A stretch of 64,000 bases of DNA from Pseudomonas fluorescens (GCF_000802965.1 NZ_JSAK01000007.1:1-64000); one strand, 5' to 3'. Shown: positions 35,501 through 43,241, counted from the first letter of the stretch. Program-made: numbers and translations. The notes: generated by a model from the sequence alone, not told the origin.

Positions 35501-36888
35501 GCTACACCTCCCACGGTGCTCACGGCGCCTTTGACACCCGCACCCGCCACCGCACCTTTGAGGCCCGCGTCGATGATGTTGGTCTCGCTGATTTCGTAAT
35601 CCGGCTTGTGGTGCTGCTTGGCCATTTCATCCATGAGGGTCTGGGCCATTTCGGTGGTGCCTTCGGTGGCAGCACCTTCAGCCACTGCCTTGCCCACCCC
35701 GGCCAAGGTCGGGAGTAAGCCAGCAGCGGCTTTGCCAGTCGCGGCCTTGGTCACACCACTCAGCAGGGAGTGCAAACCGGCGTATTCCAGCGCCGACTTG
35801 CCCGCACCGACCAAAAACGCGGTCTCCGGCGCATCGATGCCCTGTGACTGCAATTCCATCTGAGTCTCACCGGTGGACTGCGCGTAGATGCTGCCCAGTG
35901 CCCCCAGTTTGGCCGCGTCTGCAAAGCCGAAGTTGGTAGCAGCGCCCGCCATGCCGCGCGCGGCCATCTGCCGGGCCTGCCCAACGGCCAACGAGCCGCC
36001 CATGTTGCGCATGGCTGCCTTGCCAATGCCTGCCAGGACTTCTTTGCCGAGCAGCGCCACACCGCCGGTGCCCAGTGCGGTCACACCGTCGATCGCCAAT
36101 TGCGGAGCGAACTCACCCAGCGCCTCGATGGCGTACAGGCCTGCGTCTGCCAAGCCATGCACGTCTTCGTAGGTACCTACGGTGGCTGGGTTGCGCATCG
36201 CTTCCACGAGGTTGCTGGCAATCCCCTCCTCGCCATACTTGGCTACTGCATCGATGCCGGTCAGCTCGCCGAACGCGTTGATGAAGCCGAAGAAGGTTGC
36301 CTGCGTGTTGTCGGTGCCACGGCCAACCGCCCGACCAACGAGTTCGTGATCGAGTACCTGGTCGCCGAAGCCCCGTTCGTTTTTGTCGCCCCGCGGGTCA
36401 CGGATGGCCTTCAGGGCATCGATTCGCGAACCCAGCGTGCCGTTGCGCAGGCCATCGTTCAGCCGTTCCAGTCGCTGAAAACGGGCATCGTCGGCGGCCT
36501 GGAGGAACTCGGGATGGTTGGACAAGGCAGTGCCTTGGTTCCCGGTCAGTGCTCGCGCGCCGGCCAGATACTCCGCCTGCCCGGTGCCGCCGGCAATCTT
36601 CGAGGACATGCCGGATGCCAGCCCTGCCCCCAACAGCTCGGCTTCGAACGAAGGGCCGGTGCCCTTTGGATCACGCATCGGCTGGATCTGCCGGCCGTAG
36701 GTTTCGCGGGGGTCTGCCTCGCCGAGCTTGTAGCCTTCCGCGCTCGCCAACTCGGTCGCGTCCAAGGCCTGCGACCAACCCGGCTGGTTGGCTTTCTTCT
36801 CAGGGGCATCCGCGCCGTACAGACGATGGCCGACGCCATGCTCGTCATAGAAGGTATCCGCGTCGTACCACTCATTTCTGTTAGGCAT
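29584..36888 (-). CDS. Giant ejected-type polyvalent protein with SNase and HExxH peptidase domains
   Basis: A 2434-residue protein. Residues 5-92 look like a complete staphylococcal-nuclease domain: metal Asp in YDADTF (Asp9, Asp11), Arg22 in HRLYGADAPE with Asp27 and Glu30, and Arg66 in ETYGRQI match the catalytic set of SNase. Near residue 1628 LAHELGHVV followed by EWFADQFA gives an HExxH...E zinc peptidase of ImmA/IrrE style. Long helical linkers fill the middle, and the C-terminal 370 residues carry hydrophobic stretches (WVGMTVLAFSGVASIPEL, AIAMPAIIFGIAVMPLAAAS) like large polyvalent-protein tails. Position after small internal virion proteins suggests injection into the host with the DNA, perhaps to defeat defences or degrade host DNA. 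Domain calls are by eye. Confidence 0.8.
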   Translation of the reverse strand: MPNRNEWYDADTFYDEHGVGHRLYGADAPEKKANQPGWSQALDATELASAEGYKLGEADPRETYGRQIQPMRDPKGTGPSFEAELLGAGLASGMSSKIAGGTGQAEYLAGARALTGNQGTALSNHPEFLQAADDARFQRLERLNDGLRNGTLGSRIDALKAIRDPRGDKNERGFGDQVLDHELVGRAVGRGTDNTQATFFGFINAFGELTGIDAVAKYGEEGIASNLVEAMRNPATVGTYEDVHGLADAGLYAIEALGEFAPQLAIDGVTALGTGGVALLGKEVLAGIGKAAMRNMGGSLAVGQARQMAARGMAGAATNFGFADAAKLGALGSIYAQSTGETQMELQSQGIDAPETAFLVGAGKSALEYAGLHSLLSGVTKAATGKAAAGLLPTLAGVGKAVAEGAATEGTTEMAQTLMDEMAKQHHKPDYEISETNIIDAGLKGAVAGAGVKGAVSTVGGVASAADYTGQANDNVTATAAEPLKDLHAQIQQIPEGQLRHFTAENADAAMQVAQKAGKVARVIDGGHVQVANTQAELDAAPVAPTEADNQRLLGFAQTKAEAMADPAGAVVVQAHTADGAVVGEQLVGKSMAAQVAERYKQQFPEASIVETTPEQVIARRTEEGKIEQAAKAKAAPRDMSEDLAQAAELGIDLKHYVKTGLGEAVLDRAKGGLKASVPGNKQRRLDSLEPLAELLDVPPAELTREYYDSRSVIRGRDLLHDRFNELVTDKFGSPAAFAKAVDQLPATEAQKIQRAFELKHEGGVALGALREAIKTRSSTPTALPTPAVDLDSAPPAAAQKAQPDVIRDAVFNTPLLRRLIATPEGEVGNRDHIESAIEKQPNGERVLLEQTLKNMDIDVGGKNRESFLSLLHDAVAEKAAYGIGKSRMDDSDEEGTHETVGTVEFDPSVLDSEDARLLQLVAATPLSDKAKNGWPSGVSLYMEALAKIVKAGEPEAVPVLSEQESSTLRTARQLGGLINAAVQLDPRMEAGPLINAVAKAAGVTDELMTKAAGQSLDVARGMQQLVKNTDGRAARGLLTVLSRQNDLAATDQENLQATMKALATNPDGAIRGLVDTLQRMASTTALDDLSLVTLYEDQSSGERQLTATTKGHDAGRGDSVAVNEHEGMILGEQAGSDATFFGRMSALAVRGWTLAVLPSAEQLKALEFGNALAKTITQRFAGKNLLALPMFDGTMFGRVIDAVGLANFAQGGERPPSNPAEAAANLLENITRLMTGAQNSHDALGDTPRAVVRKIPDDLVIFVDPVTGGAVTFGEALADRRAESNAKLRQAEVQKRLDTLSNEIDTLADDLADAASEFEVHAADSMHLPSVREAITLWRQMLTGAKYMTAEGRQVYYRKPDRKVNAPLRAAVDQLGRLKAGKGSVDEAFNQYKALLGERSRLAKESAQLAADGAKREAPTDEQIVAAKLGDEATPRAIENTLRGGQRTAGIQQDPDSVDTPGRGASSLNDIDPEFNVYDQGPLSRFGDEAIGDLEDRMQDARLEALIAEAKAPGTLASTKSPTERPKVLTAKQAPDRVADTRFRDLINQLRKVGVPLPELRVMVLGKGATVDSEIRRLDLDDSAAHRVRDSALSGDSFYFMQDGVAHLVVAERQGAMARAHQLADLAHELGHVVKDTVWNDLQTEHHDELLAAIKADVGVDANEHLQHEWFADQFAKAVMENADTLTKEDAGLINQVLVSLLKHLKKVWTTLIGTSAETNPAFRNFAKSLFAGQYEAVKSPGPLVGGTVQEARRSVQWNVVRYASGTQDVRAATAQTQLLKTRANAFWKKGVLPQAAPLFSMVYSRIARYNETLSRALFQPANAAPSVLGQSWEQRSRAIKGRMMSQVDALLGALHSEHKGSRAERDLAVQAAFEDAYTGRPTTAGGQKIRTVIDALVAEAKRSGLRSVDLGQNFAPVAFDRKMVGDRQPEFSQLLADKLKLEPTEVRQMVDRILHGPGVLEGVIAPGLPVGVHQTTRQLVEAVGLDQLMKGGWLLKKHDAALFHWVDGVGKRAAWESVFGGPVAGEFESVDGKVRPKFGPNTKFHALLDEVRKDHGEPAAQEVMALVNGALGRHPAGQSMPSWWRNTQEFITGWVGMTVLAFSGVASIPELALPLVRGGGKVGIADAVGDYRQAKQLARDMGIVLSEASEQVMWQMTGEQYQSSTISKMQSWFFRLNGNEAIVRTSRTLATSIGVRYLLNAAANNDNAALNQLNIDAGSVLAWDAAGRPAWSPELAPDQQAVAAKMGEALNQFVNEATLNPSKFQATHWGNNPYLKMAWHLKHFLYTYGDTVLGGMYREMRQRWKHLDPKQFGQAVAIAMPAIIFGIAVMPLAAASLELRDWLRRLNGRPGEEYADSLEYLSATFSRAGGLGPLEFLSNLRQQQEWGMSIWGSISPVAGKVDMLFGAQDDGEKLRQMIPIWSQNKTLFGALK

Positions 36889-36890
36889 GA

Positions 36891-36940
36891 AAAAACCCCG
36901 TGTTAGATGCTGGTCAGTATATCACCGGCACACGGGGTTT
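36891..36940 (-). promoter_or_regulatory. Terminator-like hairpin in the giant-gene leader
   Basis: On the minus transcript AAACCCCGTGT pairs with ACACGGGGTTT (11 bases, 26-base loop), followed by TTTTTTC and directly by the ATG at 36888. The only Shine-Dalgarno candidate (GGGG) is inside the stem. It can act as an attenuator and as a translation block. Confidence 0.6.
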
Positions 36941-36956
36941 AATCGCATTGCGTTTA
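36939..36956 (-). promoter_or_regulatory. Phage operator upstream of the giant gene
   Basis: Minus strand: GTAAACGCAATGCGATTAA, the phage motif followed by a weak -10 (GATTAA). It overlaps the stop of the 573-residue gene and the start of the leader hairpin. No clear -35. Confidence 0.5.
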
Positions 36957-38675
36957 CCTTGGCATAGTACGCCCCAGCGACATGGCCGAGCTTTCGCCAA
37001 GCTCGCGTTGCTGCACTGCGTTGATAGCCCACTGGTGCCGCTGATCGTCCGTCATCACCTGCCCGTTGGCCCCGCTGCTCATCGCCGGGTCATTGACCAG
37101 CTTGGAGTACAGCTCCAGGTCGTCGATCTTCGAGGCGGCATCGGCGAAACGTGCCAGCCCGGTGGACTGCCCGTTATTAGCCATGGTCTGCAAGGTCGAC
37201 ATCAACGCCGCCTGCGCTCGCGGATCGCTGGCCACCCGAGCCTTGATCTCCGGCGGCAGGTTACGCAACTGGGCCGTCAAATGGGCCTTGGTGACCGGCA
37301 TGTCCGTCTTGCCGGTCTTGGAATTCTTGATCTTCGGCAGCTCAACAACGCCGGTTGCGTCTTTCTCGAATGCGTCCCACGCCTTTTGGCTGGCCTCCTG
37401 GGCTTTCACCTGCGCGGCCGGCGCACCAGCCGCGTTGCTCAGGTACTGCGCACCGGACTGGGTACTACGCGACCGCTCGATCGCATCGGCTTGCGCGCCG
37501 AACATGGCGTTGCCGCGTGCCTGATAGCCCGGTTTGACCGACGCTGTGGCACGCATCTTCTCGTGTAGGCCGCCGGGACCGTCCAGCCCTTGGCTCAGGG
37601 ATTTGATCTCCTTATCCAACCGCTGTGCTTCTTTCTGATCCGCCAACGAAACCCCGCCTTGGGCACCGCCGAGGCTGGCATTGGGCGTCGTCAGCCAGTC
37701 GCCAAATGACTGCTCTTTGGGTGCTTGGGTATCGAGCCCGGCGGTCAATGCTTCGCGTTGGGTTTTCAGTTCGGTGAGACGGGCTTCGGATTTGCTCAGC
37801 TCATTGCTGAGCGCCGCAACGTCCGCATCGGTGCCTTTGGCGGCACGAACACCGCTGTCGACATAGCCGCGGGTGTCGGTGGCCGCCTTTTCGGTCTGCG
37901 TTTTGGCCAGGAAATCAGCCTGGCGTTCGGAGATCAGGTGTGGATTCAACAGGGCCAAGGCCGCGTTGTCGAAGCTGATAGCCGTGACATCGGTGTCTTT
38001 CGCCGAGCCGTTCGCCGTCGCCGGTGCACCGCCAGCTTTGATCGGCTGGCCTTCCATGTCATGGCCGTCAACCAACGGAACAAGGCCCTTCGGCGTGGCT
38101 ACCGCACGCACGTCGGTGTAGTTGCCTTTGCCGTACCGCTCAGGCGCCAGATAGGCCAGCAACTTACCGGCATCCTTGTCCAGCCCAGAGTCGCGCAGAC
38201 GCTGGTTGATCTCCTCGGGAGTGCCCCGCAGTTGCCCATCTGGACTGTACATGGCAGTCATGACTGCTTGCTGGGTACGCTGCATCTGTGCGGCCAACTT
38301 CGAGTCTTTGTAGGTTTCTTCAGAAATATTGATCCGGCGAGTGTCGTTGGCTACCGATGCCGCCTGATTGGCGAGCGCGCCACGCTGGTAGCGATCCCGT
38401 GAGGCCAGTTCATTTTTAGCCTGCGTCGAATTGACATCGAACTGACGTTGGTTCTCCCCCAGCGTTGCGTTGTACTGGCGTTTTTCCTCACCAAATTTGT
38501 CTTGGTTAAACGAGTACATGCTGTCCCACTGGCTGTCTGCCTTGGCGTCACGCTCGCGCTGGTAATCTTCCTGCCGGCGGGCACGCTTCTCGCCCTCCAC
38601 GGTTTTGTAGAGGTCGAGCCCCGACTGAACACCTTGGTTCAGCCCGGCGAGCAACCCACTTAACGAATCAGACAT
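36954..38675 (-). CDS. Internal virion protein, coiled-coil rich
   Basis: A 573-residue polar protein with extended charged helices (KTVEGEKRARRQEDYQRERD, LSNELSKSEARLTELKTQRE) and Gln/Ala-rich stretches. No membrane segment. Its place between small Ala/Ser-rich proteins and the giant protein matches the internal-core/ejection module of podoviruses (T7 gp14-gp16 by analogy of order, not of sequence). Function inferred from position. Confidence 0.65.
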   Translation of the reverse strand: MSDSLSGLLAGLNQGVQSGLDLYKTVEGEKRARRQEDYQRERDAKADSQWDSMYSFNQDKFGEEKRQYNATLGENQRQFDVNSTQAKNELASRDRYQRGALANQAASVANDTRRINISEETYKDSKLAAQMQRTQQAVMTAMYSPDGQLRGTPEEINQRLRDSGLDKDAGKLLAYLAPERYGKGNYTDVRAVATPKGLVPLVDGHDMEGQPIKAGGAPATANGSAKDTDVTAISFDNAALALLNPHLISERQADFLAKTQTEKAATDTRGYVDSGVRAAKGTDADVAALSNELSKSEARLTELKTQREALTAGLDTQAPKEQSFGDWLTTPNASLGGAQGGVSLADQKEAQRLDKEIKSLSQGLDGPGGLHEKMRATASVKPGYQARGNAMFGAQADAIERSRSTQSGAQYLSNAAGAPAAQVKAQEASQKAWDAFEKDATGVVELPKIKNSKTGKTDMPVTKAHLTAQLRNLPPEIKARVASDPRAQAALMSTLQTMANNGQSTGLARFADAASKIDDLELYSKLVNDPAMSSGANGQVMTDDQRHQWAINAVQQRELGESSAMSLGRTMPR

Positions 38676-38688
38676 GTCGTACCCCTAA

Positions 38689-39222
38689 TCACATCATCAT
38701 GGCGGCAATTGCCGCCGTGGCAGCCAGGGACGCGCCCGCCTGCATGTTGTTGTTCTTCGTCGTGGCCTTCTGCTGCGTGTACACGCTCTGGTTCGCCGTA
38801 TCCGCGCTGGTTCGCGCACTTTCCAGTCCGGAAGCCGAACTGTAGGTGCCCAGTGCCTGCTTGCGGATCGTGCCACCGACGTTCATCAAACCCGCCAAGG
38901 TCTGGGTACGGTTGTCCCGGTCCGTCACGATGGCGTTGTTGCCCGCCGACAGCTGAGACAGCGAGCCCGACAACGCATTCTGGCGAGCTTCGCCTGCCGC
39001 CTGATCAGGTGTGGTCGTGGTGCCATAGCGCTCGCGCATTCGTGACAACGAAGCTCGTGCGGACACCGCATCCGTCCCCGCGCGATCCATGGCCTGGCCA
39101 ACGGTCGAATCACTCAGCGAGGCAATCGTGGTCTGTTCCAACGGGCGAAACTGCTGGAGGTAGCGGTCGAACTCCTCTTTGGAGATCGTCGCCAGCTCGT
39201 CGGCAAGGGGTGTGGTACTCAT
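38689..39222 (-). CDS. Small internal virion protein with C-terminal hydrophobic tail
   Basis: A 177-residue protein. The N-terminus is polar and helical (PLADELATISKEEFDRYLQQ), the middle is Ser/Thr/Ala-rich and the end is hydrophobic (ASLAATAAIAAMMM). The composition resembles small ejection proteins that insert in the host envelope. It shares style and tail layout with the next 218-residue gene, perhaps a distant duplication. Confidence 0.6.
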   Translation of the reverse strand: MSTTPLADELATISKEEFDRYLQQFRPLEQTTIASLSDSTVGQAMDRAGTDAVSARASLSRMRERYGTTTTPDQAAGEARQNALSGSLSQLSAGNNAIVTDRDNRTQTLAGLMNVGGTIRKQALGTYSSASGLESARTSADTANQSVYTQQKATTKNNNMQAGASLAATAAIAAMMM

Positions 39223-39232
39223 GGGCTACTCC

Positions 39233-39889
39233 TTACCGAAACATGGGTTGGACGCGGCTGGCCAGGAACCGCTGCGTGTTGTTCAAGCTGGCCGGAGACT
39301 GCTGCGTGTTGCCAGCAGGCGACTGCTGTGGAGTAGTGGTCACCGGAGTTGCGCCGCCTTTCGACATCCCGTAATACGTCAGTCCTGCTCCCGCCAAGGT
39401 GCCCGCAGCACCGGCATACGCCGCCTGATTGCTCAACTCGGCCTCTTGCTTCGTCATCTGCGTGCGGACGGTGTCAATCGCTGCACTGGTTTGGCTGCGC
39501 GCGGCGGTGGACAAGCTGGTGCCCGCATCCGCGGTGACCCCAAGACCCACACCAAGCGCACTCAGGCGTCCGTCATCGCGGGTGCGCACCGCTTTGGCCG
39601 TTGCATCGTTGCGCGCCGAAGCCACCGCGCCGCCAATCGCGGCCGTGTCCACCGGGGCAGAACTCAGGGCCATACGCTGGAGGCCTGGAGTGGCTTCACG
39701 CATACCGGCACTGCCCGCCTGCGCGGACAGTCGGGACGAATAATCACGGCCTGCTTCGTCGGCAAACTGGCCTTCAAGCGGCGCGTACGTCGAGCGGTAG
39801 TAGTTGATCTGGTCCTTGGCCAACGCCGTCTGGATTTTTTCCCCTTCAGACACCTCAACGGCATCGGGTTTATCGGGTTCGCTGCTCAT
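39233..39889 (-). CDS. Internal virion protein, Ala/Ser rich
   Basis: A 218-residue protein with a helical polar N-terminal half, many Ala/Gly/Ser residues and one hydrophobic stretch (AAYAGAAGTLAGAGLTYYG) near residue 160, then a Gln/Pro-rich tail. ATG overlaps the end of the acetyltransferase-like gene. Presumed part of the ejection core by position. Confidence 0.6.
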   Translation of the reverse strand: MSSEPDKPDAVEVSEGEKIQTALAKDQINYYRSTYAPLEGQFADEAGRDYSSRLSAQAGSAGMREATPGLQRMALSSAPVDTAAIGGAVASARNDATAKAVRTRDDGRLSALGVGLGVTADAGTSLSTAARSQTSAAIDTVRTQMTKQEAELSNQAAYAGAAGTLAGAGLTYYGMSKGGATPVTTTPQQSPAGNTQQSPASLNNTQRFLASRVQPMFR

Positions 39890-40302
39890 GACCGGACCTC
39901 TTTGGTGAACTTGAACTCGGCTAATTCATAGCCGAGCATGGGGGCCAGTCGGAGCCAGCCACGGCGTTGGGTGCCGAAGGTCAGGCGGGTACAGCCCCGC
40001 TCGCCAGCTTGCAGTTCGCACTCGGCCAGCCCACGCTGCAAGGTGTCGCGGGCAGCTCCGGGGCGCACATAGGCATGCCATACGTGCAGGGCATCACCGT
40101 TGACTTTGGTGGTGAACAGTCCCACCAGTTGCTGGTCCTCGACCATGACCGTCATCTGGGCATCGCCGCGCATCAAGGTGCCGTAAATATCCGGGGCGAA
40201 GTGCAAACGACCCTCGCGGGCCGTCAGTCGTTCGCAGGCTTCTTCCAGGAGCCAGTAATGCTCACGCAGCGCCTCGGCGCTGGTGACTTTTGCCACCTCC
40301 AT
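39886..40302 (-). CDS. GNAT-fold-like phage protein
   Basis: A 138-residue protein from the ATG at 40302, which overlaps the stop of the upstream gene (TGATG). The pattern VTVMVEDQQLVGLFTTKV, WHAYVRPGAARDTLQRGLAE and RLAPMLGYELAEFKF follows the beta4-helix3 core of GNAT acetyltransferases, but the acetyl-CoA loop is reduced to RPGAARDTL. Such proteins recur in podovirus structural modules; acetylation has not been shown here. Confidence 0.6.
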   Translation of the reverse strand: MEVAKVTSAEALREHYWLLEEACERLTAREGRLHFAPDIYGTLMRGDAQMTVMVEDQQLVGLFTTKVNGDALHVWHAYVRPGAARDTLQRGLAECELQAGERGCTRLTFGTQRRGWLRLAPMLGYELAEFKFTKEVRS

Positions 40303-40919
40303 CAGATCCCCCCATAACGTACTTTGCGCACCACCGGCGATTGCTGGGCCTTCGAGGTGCGCATCGCCTGGGCTTTTTCTGCGTTGGCCATGCTGGAATA
40401 CACCGAGGCCAGTTGCAGGTCGCCCCACGACACATTAGGCATGGCCAGCAATACCGCCTGCGCACCAAACAAAATGCCGTTGCGGTGCATGGCGAACAGC
40501 TCGTCCGGCAGTTCAGTCAGTTCATTACCCGGGGCCACGGCGACGTGCATCACCAGGCCGTTGCGCAGGTAGGTTTCAGTCGGGATCACATCGAGCTGGG
40601 CAACCGCCGAAGCACCAAGAATCGCATAGCCACGTGGGGTGCCAGTGCCATCAGTGATGTTGCGCTCGCTGATCGCTTCCAGCACCTTGCCGTCCAGTCG
40701 CGCCCAGAAGGTGCGGACAGGGAACGTACCTGCCGGGTATTCCAGCTCCACGTCGCGTTGGCCCTTGATCACCGGGGCCGGGTCGAGGGTCACTCGCCAC
40801 GACTCGCTGTCGCGGTAGAACTCGGTGGCAGAGACGCGCAGTGCGCGCTCCACCAGAGTTTCCGGGCAACCCGGCGCCGCGATGAGGGTTTCGGCCAGTA
40901 GGCTTTCGAGGTAATTCAT
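40302..40919 (-). CDS. Putative head-tail connector component
   Basis: A 205-residue protein following the adaptor gene with overlapping ATG. Sequence features: LVERALRVSATEFYRDSESWRV and ELPDELFAMHRNGILFGAQA, no membrane helix. In podoviruses with similar order this slot holds a second adaptor or tail-attachment protein. I do not recognise a named family. Confidence 0.6.
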   Translation of the reverse strand: MNYLESLLAETLIAAPGCPETLVERALRVSATEFYRDSESWRVTLDPAPVIKGQRDVELEYPAGTFPVRTFWARLDGKVLEAISERNITDGTGTPRGYAILGASAVAQLDVIPTETYLRNGLVMHVAVAPGNELTELPDELFAMHRNGILFGAQAVLLAMPNVSWGDLQLASVYSSMANAEKAQAMRTSKAQQSPVVRKVRYGGI

Positions 40920-41614
40920 GCCTTGGCCCGCACGTTCGGATTGACCACCGCTTCGTTCTGCGCCTTGGCGGCCAGCGAACCGGCAAACAAGGTGTAATGC
41001 GCGCTACTGCGTTCGCCGTTGCCGGCAAAATCGGCATCTTTCGAGTACGCCCGGAACAGCACGTAATCGAGCAGGACGTTGGAATAGATGTCCGGGATGG
41101 AGATTGCCTGGCGATACGACGTCAGCACGTTCGGGTCACCCACGGCCACGACATCCGCCGGCGCACGGGAGATCACTGCCTCGATGGCACCGGTGCCGTC
41201 GTTACCTGGGAAAACATAGAAATTGGTCGGGTCCACGTCATCGAAACAGAAGTGCTTGACCTCTTTGGCGTAAGTAAACACCGACGGGTCATGCCACGAC
41301 GGGTGCTGCGAATCGAGGACCTCACGGTCCACTACCCGAGCCGCCCGGGTACCCACACGAGGCGTGGTGACTGGGGTTTTCAGGTTGCGCATCACCCGCA
41401 GCAGCGCCAAGCCACCGGCACCAATACTCTGGAGCGTGCCTTGTGTGAGGGTCAGTGCCACGTTGACGGCGGTTGCGCTCGGCTTATAGATCGCCACTTC
41501 GCGCTGGCCGTCATTCAGCCACTGGAGCATTTCACTGAACGGCCAACGAACGCCCGTGGTGTCCTGCACAATCGTCTGTGCTCGGGTGATGATGTCGCTG
41601 GCCAGAATAGTCAT
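40916..41614 (-). CDS. Head-tail adaptor (DUF6682/SU10-adaptor-like)
   Basis: A 232-residue protein. The opening IITRAQTIVQDTTGVRWPFS then MLQWLNDGQREVAIYKPSA is characteristic of the phage adaptor family named after the SU10 head-tail adaptor. It would bind below the portal and complete the neck. The ATG follows the stop of the 127-residue gene by two bases. Confidence 0.78.
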   Translation of the reverse strand: MTILASDIITRAQTIVQDTTGVRWPFSEMLQWLNDGQREVAIYKPSATAVNVALTLTQGTLQSIGAGGLALLRVMRNLKTPVTTPRVGTRAARVVDREVLDSQHPSWHDPSVFTYAKEVKHFCFDDVDPTNFYVFPGNDGTGAIEAVISRAPADVVAVGDPNVLTSYRQAISIPDIYSNVLLDYVLFRAYSKDADFAGNGERSSAHYTLFAGSLAAKAQNEAVVNPNVRAKA

Positions 41615-41616
41615 GC

Positions 41617-42000
41617 TTAGACCTCAGGTTCTGCTTGGATCAATGCCCAAGCTTCGTCGCGCAGGGCTTCGGTCACGCCTTTGCCGGCTTTGCCGCGCAA
41701 CGGGGTCAGTTTCGGCTCGCCGGTCACCGCGAACAGTTTCGCGTCACCTTCGACCATCAATTCTTTGATTGCAGCGACCACCAGCTCAAGCGCCGGGGCT
41801 TCCACAAGTTCTTTAACGAGCTCTTTCACCGGCTCTTTGGCAGCGCCGGTTTCGGCAGCTTCGTCATACAGGCGAGCGCCACGGGTCAAAGCAGGGCCGA
41901 TCAGCGACTCTCGGATCGGTCGCGGGACACCGGGCTGGAACAGTGCGGAAACGCCGTTGTTGGCAATCACCATCTGCTCATCGGAAACGTAAAGGTCCAT
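41617..42000 (-). CDS. Small conserved-position phage protein downstream of the capsid
   Basis: A 127-residue protein with AGGAGA before ATG. It has a repetitive acidic/hydrophobic centre (EPVKELVKELVEAPALELVV) suggesting a helix, and basic ends. Lies just after the capsid terminator, so its level may depend on read-through. Function unknown; a head decoration or completion role is only positional. Confidence 0.6.
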   Translation of the reverse strand: MDLYVSDEQMVIANNGVSALFQPGVPRPIRESLIGPALTRGARLYDEAAETGAAKEPVKELVKELVEAPALELVVAAIKELMVEGDAKLFAVTGEPKLTPLRGKAGKGVTEALRDEAWALIQAEPEV

Positions 42001-42011
42001 CTGTTTCTCCT

Positions 42012-42037
42012 AAAAAGGAGTGGTCCCGAAGGACCAC
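42012..42037 (-). terminator. Rho-independent terminator after the major capsid gene
   Basis: Minus strand: GTGGTCC, loop TTCG, GGACCAC, then TCCTTTTT. A UUCG-capped 7-bp stem with a U run, 16 bases after the capsid stop. It probably reduces read-through into the adaptor and ejection genes, giving excess capsid protein. Confidence 0.85.
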
Positions 42038-42052
42038 CCAAACCCCGTTTCG

Positions 42053-43201
42053 TTAGTTGTAGAAGGACAGCGCGGTGTCCAGCGTGATGACGCCGAAGTC
42101 TTCCTTGGAAGTCGGGCTGGACAGGTTGCCCTTGAACTGTGGCTTCAGGAAGCCAACCATCTTGGCGATCGAGACACCGTTTTCGGAACCGTAGTCGAAG
42201 TCACGTTCGACCCACTCAGCGCTACCAATGTCAGCCATACCCAGTGCCTGAGCACCGCAGAGCATTGCGCGCTGGCCTTTACCGTTACCGGTGACCGCAC
42301 CGAAGCCTTCACCCGCTGCTGCACCGACGGTGTTGAACACATGGCGGTACTCGGTGACGATCAGGCCATCCACGTTGACCGAATCCACGCCTGCGAACAG
42401 CGGGTTACTGTCACCGCGCACGCCGGCATTACGGATGTTGGCCAGGAAGTCCGGGTCGAGGCGCAAGTCGGCCATGCCCTGAGGCGTGACGAAGACCTGG
42501 TAGGTTTCAGAGCCGCCGGCACCTTTCAGTGGGCGGATGTAGTTGTCCTTGGCCAGCGCTTTCAGGCGAACCAGAGCGGCGTAGTCCATCGGGACCAGCG
42601 AGCCGTCGGCCGCGTCAAAACCGGTACCGGAAGTGATACCCGAGGACTTAAGGTGGTAGCCGCGACGCGCAGATGGCGCAACGGTGCCTGCATCGGGTGC
42701 AAACTCCAGGTCGTTGAAGTTCTTGCCTGCGGCCAGAACCGGGCGCTTGGAACCGTTGGTGTTCAGGGTGTACGGCATGGAAGCCAGCGACAGGAACGCC
42801 AGTTGGTCCATACGATCGGAGAGCCAGTAGCCCAGTGCGTCTTTGGAAGCGTTACGGAAGTTGACGATCGAACGTTGATCCGCCATGCGACCTTCAAGAC
42901 GGTTTGCGTTACGCATCTGGTCGAAGGTGATCACGGTGTCGTAGCTGTTCAGCGCTTCTTCGTTGTCTTCCAGACGGGCGTCACCGACCACACCGTCACC
43001 GGTCATGTCAGCGAGCAGGGTCATCACGGCGCGGACGCCTTTTTTGCTCTTGGTGAGCTCAGTGATGTGCTGGATCAGTGCGTTCGGGCCGGTGCCCATA
43101 TAGCGGGAAATGAAAGCGTTGTTGCGAGCGTGGTGCCAGAAGGCCATACCCCACGCGGTGTATTGTTCGTCGGTCAGGGCCGCGAAATTGGTCTTAGCCA
43201 T
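42053..43201 (-). CDS. Major capsid protein, N4-gp56 family
   Basis: A 382-residue protein with HK97-like fold expected. The N-terminus TDEQYTAWGMAFWHHARNN, SRYMGTGPNALIQHITELTK and MTLLADMTGDGVVGDARLED match the N4-gp56/DUF4043 coat-protein family. Start at ATG 43201 with AAGGGGA upstream. Own phage promoter 160 bases upstream and own terminator downstream, as expected for the most abundant virion protein. Confidence 0.9.
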   Translation of the reverse strand: MAKTNFAALTDEQYTAWGMAFWHHARNNAFISRYMGTGPNALIQHITELTKSKKGVRAVMTLLADMTGDGVVGDARLEDNEEALNSYDTVITFDQMRNANRLEGRMADQRSIVNFRNASKDALGYWLSDRMDQLAFLSLASMPYTLNTNGSKRPVLAAGKNFNDLEFAPDAGTVAPSARRGYHLKSSGITSGTGFDAADGSLVPMDYAALVRLKALAKDNYIRPLKGAGGSETYQVFVTPQGMADLRLDPDFLANIRNAGVRGDSNPLFAGVDSVNVDGLIVTEYRHVFNTVGAAAGEGFGAVTGNGKGQRAMLCGAQALGMADIGSAEWVERDFDYGSENGVSIAKMVGFLKPQFKGNLSSPTSKEDFGVITLDTALSFYN

Positions 43202-43222
43202 GGTGGCTGTGTCCCCTTATTC

Positions 43223-43241
43223 GCCGCACCTCGGGCGCGGC
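43223..43241 (-). promoter_or_regulatory. Leader hairpin of the capsid transcript
   Basis: Minus-strand RNA arms GCCGCGCC and GGTGCGGC (8 bp with one G-U), loop CGA, just before the Shine-Dalgarno of the capsid gene. Possible mRNA stabiliser or RNase III-like site. Confidence 0.45.
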
